Notes under the pieces: generated by a model
What the model was told of the DNA's origin: nothing
The model's database searches: none
The model's input: the letters and a program-made list of their open reading frames with translations, nothing else
Program-made: the position numbers and the translations under genes
Source of the DNA: Nomia melanderi
Lineage: Eukaryota > Arthropoda > Insecta > Hymenoptera > Halictidae
Assembly (NCBI RefSeq): GCF_051020985.1
Contig: NC_135007.1
Coordinates: 15,837,501 to 15,901,500 of the forward strand
Length of the DNA stretch: 64,000 nt
Direction of reading: 5' to 3'
In this document: in pieces, positions 58,551-64,000 of the stretch
Numbering within the stretch: position 1 is the stretch's first letter
How the letters are laid out: each line of letters starts with the position of its first letter

Positions 58551-59656
58551 GGTATTTAGAAGCAATAATTCGGCCCGACTATCTCTCTTATCTCGGCCGC
58601 TGCGTTTCAAATGTCACTATCTCACGGCTACACCGTTACGGCTGTTATAAAAACCGTGTTTAACGGGAAATATTGGAAAAATAGCTCGTGACTGGAAAGT
58701 TTATTATTCGAAGCGATTAGTTTCATTACAATCGTTATCGTAGTTACTGCCAAGATTTCGAATCTCGCAGCTCTCATAAAAGATCGAAGTAATGGAAACT
58801 ATCACGCTAAAAATTCATCGAGAACGTTCAACGCTATTCGAGAATATATTCTCGGTTTCACGTGACAAGCGTATCCCGAAAATCAACCTTTCAACTACGC
58901 CGCTACAGTGTCTATCGTATCATCTTGAACGGTACGCCATTACGGCGCAATTCTCTCTGTCAGCGATAGTTGTGCACATTACAGTCCAATCTAACATAAT
59001 CGCACGGTGGACAATTCTCTCAGTCTCGAAAGCGATATTACATTGATGACACGGAGACCGCGTAAAAAATTCTCCTACAGAGGTGTAGGTATCAAACGAC
59101 AATTCCTCAATGGAATTCTGGACAGTTCCTATACTTAATTGTACAATCATTATTAGAAAAGTGGAAAACTCAACTCAGAATACAGACTATACTTGGAAAA
59201 TAATGTAACTATTGTTCTTCGGTAAAAATAGTGTTAGGTAGTATACAGTATATTCGTACGAAACCTGCGACGCCATACTTCGAGGAAGTCTATCAACACT
59301 TTGCAGGTGTCCACGCGATCGAAACGCGGCACGTGTGCGCCTTGCAAGGAAAAACGAAGGAAGAGCGAGCGAAGGAGCTGGTCCGATCGGTCGATACATT
59401 TCGATTATTTTCAGGTTCACCGGCAAGGGGTCGGCGAAGCGACGCGTGCCGCGCGTCGACGCTCTGCCCTCGCTGGAGCCGCTTTTCCATTCCCGAACGT
59501 CGCATCGGCCGGTGTACTTCTGCACAGAAAGCGCGAATATGTCGTGCGAGGGGCTGCGCTAGTTCCGAGACGAGGCGAATCCACGGAGCAAACCCGCGTG
59601 AAGAGGGAGAGAGGAGGAGGAGTCGGTAACCGGCGCGGTTCATTCGAGTCAAGAAA
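58551..59656. other. Divergent intergenic region, peptide gene / CCDC170-like gene
   Basis: The first half is AT-rich; GC content rises from about 59.28 kb towards the CCDC170-like start. The CpG-rich stretch 59290-59650 is the likely plus-strand promoter and 5' UTR. No repeat ends of the TTAA families were seen. Confidence 0.35.
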
Positions 59657-62600
59657 ATGTCGAGCGACGAAGAGGCGGCCGAGACGCCGGTGAAACAAGC
59701 GAACGAAACGACCGAGGAAGATCTCCGGGTGTTCGAGACTCTCTGTATATCGTCGCCCCGAAAGGTGTCGTCCGGTCTTCTTAACACTGTTTCCACCGGA
59801 GGTGTCAAAGGACACCCGAAGTTTCCACTGAAAGTTATTTTCCGAGTCCTATATTCTGCATTGACTTTCCCACTCCGATAACGAGTATAAAACTGTCTCG
59901 TAGAAAACGTCCAATCGAGGAAACACGATCGAATTTTCAGTTGGAATTTCAGTGGCCTCTGACACTTTCGGCGGAAACAATGTTAACCGAGACTCCTATG
60001 TAAAGCGGATTGAAGCACAGCTTGTCGCACCATCTTGCATCGTCGGCGAACTCGACTCACAGACGAGCACACCTCGTTGTTACCTCGCACGAAGCTTCGC
60101 TAGATACGTCGGCCACGCGTCCCGCTTGTCAATGCACGAAAGGATTTCCTCGCGATTCGAGGGGAACGAATCGCGAGCTCGCCTTTGGCACCGCTTCTTT
60201 CCTCGACTCGCTTCACGACCCGATGCGATGCAATCGAGCAATCACGGGGAGAATAATATAGTATCGGTCCAGTCGGTTTCAATCGGCTTCGATTTCATTT
60301 CATCCGCTCCGAGCGGGTCGCTCGGTTCTCGAGAGTTGCACGCGTTACGCGGCGGGCATCGGTGTTCGCCTTTTGTTCCGAGTGTATCGCACGTGCTTTC
60401 GTAGCCACTCTCGTGAATCGAAAAGGTATTGACTCGCGTGCGCGGAGCAAACGCCTCGTTGCCATAGCGTTGCGTGGAATCGATTTCACCTGTCGCCCCG
60501 CACCTACATCGGTTGGCGGTGGCTCCCTCGACAACGTACCGCCGCAACCGTCCGACAACGATTCCCCGTGTGTTAGGGACGACGGATTCAAGCGTCGATG
60601 CGGCAGCGCACAACTTTCCACCGCGCGTACGCGTGCGAAACGCGACCATTGTTGGGACAGCACTGTTTACCGCCGCGGAAAACGCGGGAGTCCCACCGCC
60701 AATGCTTCAGCGGCTTACGCTCGTCGCGAGCGAGATACGTAGAGCGTCCACCGATTGCCAGAAATCGGACCGTCGATCGTCGTCGCGCGGTATTATTCAT
60801 GAACGCGGAGAAAGTTATCGGTGTTTGCAGAAAAAGATTGATAGAACTTTATCGGAACGGTGACACAGATCGCGCAGCTTTATCGCGGACGAAACTGTCC
60901 TCTGTCGTCGCGAAACGAGTAAAATCCCCAACTACCGTTTGCGCTTACAATGTAAACGCGTACCGAGTACACGATCGTGCAAACGATCTGCACTTTATCT
61001 CGTCCAACAAAGAAATCGGAGCGAACATTATCCGCGCTTCGAGGAATCGCGTACATTGTTGTAATACTTTTCGAGTTCCAATTGATACCGATTCTAGGAA
61101 TACGCTGATAGTGATATCGATCGACGTTCGAATCGATAAATCCTTTTCGATCGAGGAATTCGTGCGGGAATGCCGTAAATTCGGTAGCGCGATTAAGCAC
61201 GAACTTACCTTCCAGACGATACCGTCGTAGAGATAAACGGATCCGTTGTTCGTGGTACCGCGAGTGGTACCGCTGAACTACAAACCGTCCTTCGGAAGTG
61301 TTCTATGTATCCGATGTAATGAAATCGAGTCACGTAGCTCTCCGTCGCGAGCGGAACTAGTTTGGCACGGTTCCGCAAGAGTCGCGGCCACATCTTCGCG
61401 GTTCGATGTTCCTTGGACAGCGAGGATATTCGCGACGGGAGGTCCAACCGTGTGACGTTGGACGTATCTAATCGCGTTGCAACGATCCAATCTTTCACCG
61501 TAACCGGCTTCGAACGTCGCGATACCGATCGGTTTGTATCAAGCTCGGCTCGATCTGTCGAGACGACGGCGTATCTCGACCGCCGCGACACGGAGCTTAA
61601 CGATGTTTTAATTACCGAAGCCCGCAGTACGTGGAGAGGCGAGTAATTACAGGGGACGTCCCGTAGGCGGTGCAGCCTTTATCGATCGTTTGTGCTCTTG
61701 TGCAAATGAAATTATACCGAGGGCAGAAATCCCTTGGACGCCTCCCCCCCTCTCTCTGCCCCAAAACAGAAATCTCTAGACGTGCTCACGAGACCGTGAC
61801 GCTTCTTGTTTCAGACCACCCACGAAGACGCGATGAGCCACGACCTGACGACCACATTGAGGAGCGAATTGGCAGCGTTGGAGTACAAGCGCGATCGTCT
61901 TACGTCCGAGGTAAACCAATTCCACGTTCCTCCCTCGACACTGTTCCTCCGCAGCGTTGATTGATCCGTTGTTCCGTCGCGTCGTTCAGCTTCAAGAGAT
62001 GAAGGGCCTGGTGAGATCTCGAGACCAGCGGATCGCGGAGATGCAGATGGAGGCCGATCAGCTGCGCGAGCAAGCCGCCAGGCAGACCGCCATCGTCTCC
62101 AGCCTGAAGAAACGCATACAGGTTGCCGAGCCGTGAATCTTTTATCTTTGAACACTCGAACCTTCCCCGTTGGCCACTCAGGCAACGTCATTTGTCGTTT
62201 GCGGCGCCAGGAACTGGAGGAACGCGAGAGGAATCTGTACGCCGCCCAGGGCCGCAACGAGATCACGGCGCAGGGGCTGCAGCGGGACTTGAAGTATCGC
62301 GAGGAGAAGATTCGGGACTGCGAGAAGAAGGTTCGCCAGCTGGAGCAGAACATCTCCGAGGAGATTCAGCAGAAGGAGCGAGCCCGTTTGAGTCTCCAGG
62401 TTTGCCGGGTTTTAGGCGAACGTTGTTAATCGCGAAAGTTTCAATGAAAGAGCTCGCGACGAGCGACTCTCGCAGCGTTCGACAGTTTGAAATCGATCAC
62501 TGGGATCTGCTGCGGTATCGCCGCGATTGTCTAACGAGGCTTCGTTGTTCGGATTTGAAGGACTTCGCGCGGCAGTTGGCGCACGCGTTGAACGTCGAAT

Positions 62601-64000
62601 ACTGCGAGACGGTTCACCCCAGCCCCGAGATCGTGGTCCACAAGGCGGAGGAGCTGGTCCAGGAGGCGAACCGTCTTCGCGCGAAGAGCGCGAACGCGGA
62701 GGCGCAGTTCGCCAGCGTCCAGGTGGACCTCAGAGGCTGCCGGGACGCGTTGGACCGAGCTGTCGCGGACAAGGAGCAACTTCAGCGGCAAGTGTCCTCG
62801 TATCTGATCGATCTGGACCGTCTGAAACAGGTGTGTGCGCCGCTCGGCCCGATAACGGACGCCGGACGGAGCTCGCGGAGTCCTCGGATAACCGTTTAAC
62901 GCTTCTCCCCGCTGTCGGTCGCTTCACGCAGGACAAAGAGTGCCTGGAGATGCAGCACAGAGTCGCGGAAAGGGAGCTGAGCGAGCTGAGGGACAAGCTC
63001 GTGAACGCGAACAGGAGCATAACGAACGCGACAGGGAACATATCGAGTCAAGAGGCGCTGATCTGTCAGTTGAGAGGTGGTCGATCGTCACGGAACACCG
63101 CTTGAAACCGTTCAGGAATAAACTCGGCCCCATTTCCCTGTTTCCCTGTTCGCAGACGAGTCGAAGCAACGGGAGGAGAAGCTGCAGCGCGCGCAGAACG
63201 ACACGCGGCGGATCCTCGAGACGCTCGCGGTCCTCCTCGGCGGGCCGAACAGATTCGTCGAGTCCCACGAGAACGCGATCAAAGACCGCGTCAGGGAGAT
63301 CCTAGCCGAGAACAAGGATCAAGCGCTTGTATCCGATCTTTAAAATTATTCATAGCGTTCCGTATAAGCACCGCGGCGAGATAAACGGCCGGACGAACCG
63401 GAACACGCTCCGCCGATTGATTCTGAGACTCTCCTTTCTCCTCGTAGACCATTCAAAACCTGCGGGAGAAAGTGAACACGGTGACGGAATCGACGAATCG
63501 GCAGAGCGAGCTGATCGAGACCACCGTCTCGAAGATACGACGCATGGAGGACGAGCGGTCGCACCTCGAGAGCAAAATCCGCAAGTTGGAATCCGAGTTG
63601 TCCAGTTGCGAGTTGTCGAAAGACACCTTGAACAGGGATAAGCAGACGGTATAATTGTAATTAACGTTCCCTGTGCTCGTTCTCCTCGCACGCGGCATTC
63701 CGAGCGTCGAATAAGCCGCGTGCAGTTTGCGCAGCTACGCGTCCGCCGTGGACGTTTCGGTATCGCGTAACGTTTCGAACGCTACTCTCGATCGGGATCC
63801 TTCGGCAGCCGTTGATCGAACCGACCAACATCGAGTCGAACGTTTTCAGTTCGTCACTTTCCTGGATCGGCTCGGCAAAGCGATGCAGATGGACGAGATA
63901 TCCGAGGAAATGGGGCTCGATCTTCACACCGAGTCGCTGCTGGTCCGAGCGGAACAGCTGGCCAGGCTGGAGACCGATAAGCTGGTGGACAAGGTGCAAA
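59657..64000 (+). CDS. CCDC170: CCDC170-like coiled-coil protein (runs off the window)
   Basis: A long coiled-coil protein resembling CCDC170, a microtubule- and Golgi-associated protein in vertebrates. The first exon starts at ATG 59657 (acidic MSSDEEAAETPVK) and its donor is uncertain. Downstream exons are phase-consistent: 61815-61910, 61990-62121, 62211-62399, 62561-62830, 62932-63076, 63156-63328, 63448-63648 and 63850 to beyond the end. They encode near-continuous heptads: SELAALEYKRDRLTSE, MQMEADQLREQAARQ, LQRDLKYREEKIRDCEKK, KAEELVQEANRLRAK, RVAERELSELRDKL, IQNLREKVNTV and RKLESELSSCEL. From FVTFLDRLGKAM a short globular-looking block begins. A 1.9 kb gap separates the first exon from 61815, so a further small exon may be missing and the ATG at 61830 is an alternative start. 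The gene name rests on remembered similarity of the coiled-coil blocks and is less certain than the gene structure. Confidence 0.65.
59882..61814. other. Probable first intron of the CCDC170-like gene
   Basis: GC-rich sequence with several chance frames on both strands but no exon that can be placed by frame or similarity. If the 59657 start is used, all of this is intronic. Otherwise it is upstream sequence. Confidence 0.4.

Noticed and set aside
60598..61230. 210-codon plus-strand frame before the coiled-coil exons
   Set aside because: No similarity, no coiled-coil character and no donor/acceptor joining it in frame to the exon at 61815. Most likely intronic.
1..64000. tRNA, rRNA and autonomous transposase or retroviral genes
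   Set aside because: No clear tRNA B-box with matching stems was seen by eye, no rRNA, and no transposase, reverse transcriptase or integrase frame was found. All mobile-element copies here are non-coding.

Overview
The window comes from an animal nuclear genome, almost certainly an insect and probably an aculeate hymenopteran (bee-like). The genes have short phase-matched GT..AG introns, the recognisable proteins are animal orthologues, and the non-coding DNA is packed with short TTAA-flanked inverted-repeat elements. One two-exon gene encodes a tiny secreted peptide precursor of the dipeptide-processed kind known from stinging Hymenoptera. Species assignment is inference.

Layout. 0-7 kb is AT-rich and gene-dense: a partial unknown gene (-), ALG1 (+, 6 exons), SNU13/hoi-polloi (-, first coding exon only the ATG) and UBAC1 (-, 8 exons). 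7-26.4 kb is GC-rich: menin (+, 4 exons, complete) converges on a SIPA1L/SPAR-type Rap GTPase-activating gene (-, at least 13 exons). An 8.9 kb gene-free stretch of repeats lies between them. 26.4-55.1 kb has no confident gene and is a graveyard of miniature elements; it may be the 5' intron or upstream region of the SIPA1L gene, and it holds two unassigned candidate exons. 55.2-58.5 kb is AT-rich again: a DDX28-like mitochondrial DEAD-box helicase (-, 7 exons) and the small secreted peptide gene (-, 2 exons, TATA box). From 59.6 kb a CCDC170-like coiled-coil gene (+) runs out of the window.

The exon models for ALG1, SNU13, UBAC1, menin, SIPA1L, DDX28 and the peptide were built by hand. Every junction keeps the frame, and joined lengths are close to those of the known orthologues. 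The genes do not form one pathway: they cover N-glycan synthesis, spliceosome/snoRNP, ubiquitin ligase adaptor, chromatin scaffold, Rap signalling, mitochondrial RNA helicase, a secreted peptide and a coiled-coil protein. They are ordinary neighbours.

The most informative non-genic signal is the TTAA element population. At least eight terminal-sequence families are visible, mostly starting TTAACCC as piggyBac-type elements do. Several are nested in one another exactly at TTAA. At 35.4-35.76 kb a small tandem duplication carries an occupied and an empty target site side by side. One element at 49.6 kb contains six copies of a 16-bp palindrome.
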